NCBI GenBank assembly: GCA_902482195.1
Contig: CABSZQ010000096.1
Span: 1 to 5,839 of the forward strand
DNA: 5,839 nucleotides
Direction: 5' to 3'
Source of the DNA: an uncultured Haemophilus sp.
GTDB taxonomy: Bacteria; Pseudomonadota; Gammaproteobacteria; Enterobacterales; Pasteurellaceae
Both the position numbers and the translations under genes were made by a program. This document shows, in pieces, positions 5,571 through 5,839 of the stretch. The notes below the pieces were generated by a model that did no database searches, was not told the DNA's origin, and saw only the letters and a program-made list of their open reading frames with translations. The first letter of the stretch is position 1. Each line of letters starts with the position of its first letter.

Positions 5571-5839
5571 TGCTTTCCTTACTTGGCTTAAAAGTGCGGT
5601 CATTTTAGGTGTCGTTTTGGGATTAAGCGGTTGTGACAAATTAAATAGCCCGAAATCTACAAATACGGTATCAGAAGAGCAACCAACACAAAGCCAGTCT
5701 ATTGAACAAGAAAATACTTCAAAACCGAGTAGAACTTTACTGACTCGGGCGTTTACTCATTCTCCTTCTTTTGAGCCTTGGTTTGTGCGTTATCCTGAAC
5801 AAGAAAACTTATTGCGCGATTTATATGAAGGCTTAACCG
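5563..5839 (+). CDS. Peptide ABC transporter substrate-binding lipoprotein (SBP family 5, OppA-like), 5' part only
   Basis: 92 codons are visible before the window ends, perhaps a fifth of a normal gene. It starts with a lipoprotein signal: MDNAFLTWLK, a hydrophobic core, then the lipobox LSGC with Cys24. A polar Ser/Thr/Gln/Glu-rich linker (about 26-57) follows. Next comes TLLTRAFTHSPSFEPWFVRYPEQ and LLRDLYEGLT, which resembles the start of OppA-type binding domains (residues placing the ligand-site strand, then RDLYEGL). Asp25 at position +2 after the lipid-bearing Cys would keep the protein in the inner membrane under the E. coli Lol rule. The ATG overlaps the end of the DUF454 gene (ATGGATAA, 5563-5570) and has only a weak ribosome site, so coupled translation is likely. 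I recall a putative binding lipoprotein next to prlC in H. influenzae (HI0213/HI0214). The ligand is unknown: peptide is likeliest, but haem or other peptide-like ligands are possible. It does not resemble SapA. Confidence 0.82.
   Translation, partial: MDNAFLTWLKSAVILGVVLGLSGCDKLNSPKSTNTVSEEQPTQSQSIEQENTSKPSRTLLTRAFTHSPSFEPWFVRYPEQENLLRDLYEGLT
5592..5600 (+). repeat. DNA uptake signal sequence (USS) within a signal-peptide coding region
   Basis: AAGTGCGGT is preceded by A and followed by CATTTTA, a good extended match. It encodes Lys-Ser-Ala-Val (residues 10-13), exactly at the join between the basic n-region and the hydrophobic core of the lipoprotein signal peptide. Confidence 0.93.

Noticed and set aside
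5563..5839. Identification as SapA
   Set aside because: The visible N-terminal domain (TRAFTHSPSFEPWF, RDLYEGLT) reads like OppA-type binding proteins, and a Cys lipobox is present; it does not match SapA as I remember it.

Overview
The window reads as ordinary chromosomal DNA from a Haemophilus-type member of the Pasteurellaceae. The evidence is four perfect copies of the H. influenzae-type DNA uptake signal (AAGTGCGGT or its complement, about one per 1.5 kb), AT-rich codon use, and proteins that look like close Haemophilus orthologues. I cannot fix the species. The order hldE-rpsO-prlC differs from what I remember of H. influenzae Rd, so a relative such as H. parainfluenzae or H. haemolyticus is plausible.

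Left part (1-2435): the lipid A acyltransferase gene lpxL/htrB runs leftwards off the window edge. It is divergent from hldE, the bifunctional ADP-heptose synthesis enzyme. Both act on lipooligosaccharide: LpxL adds a secondary acyl chain to Kdo2-lipid A, and HldE makes the heptose donor for the inner core. Their candidate promoters lie on top of each other in the 97-bp gap.

Middle (2436-2937): an isolated rpsO (ribosomal protein S15) unit has a candidate promoter, a clear S15 autoregulatory leader, a good Shine-Dalgarno, and a strong terminator. Its coding region lacks 11 bases after codon 29, so the frame is broken and translation stops after 40 residues. This is the most unusual thing in the window. 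Everything around the lesion is intact, so it is either very recent or a sequence/assembly error. A second hairpin, apparently a decayed uptake-signal pair, terminates prlC from the other side.

Right part (2938-5839): prlC, the zinc oligopeptidase A, runs leftwards. Divergent from it is a rightward pair: a YbaN/DUF454-like inner-membrane protein overlapping by 8 bp the start of a peptide-binding-type (SBP family 5) lipoprotein, which is cut by the window edge. A peptide-binding protein beside a cytosolic oligopeptidase suggests peptide uptake and breakdown, but that link is inference.

I found no mobile element, CRISPR array, tRNA/rRNA gene or unknown multi-gene system. No stretch longer than about 130 bp lacks a gene, and those short gaps are accounted for below.
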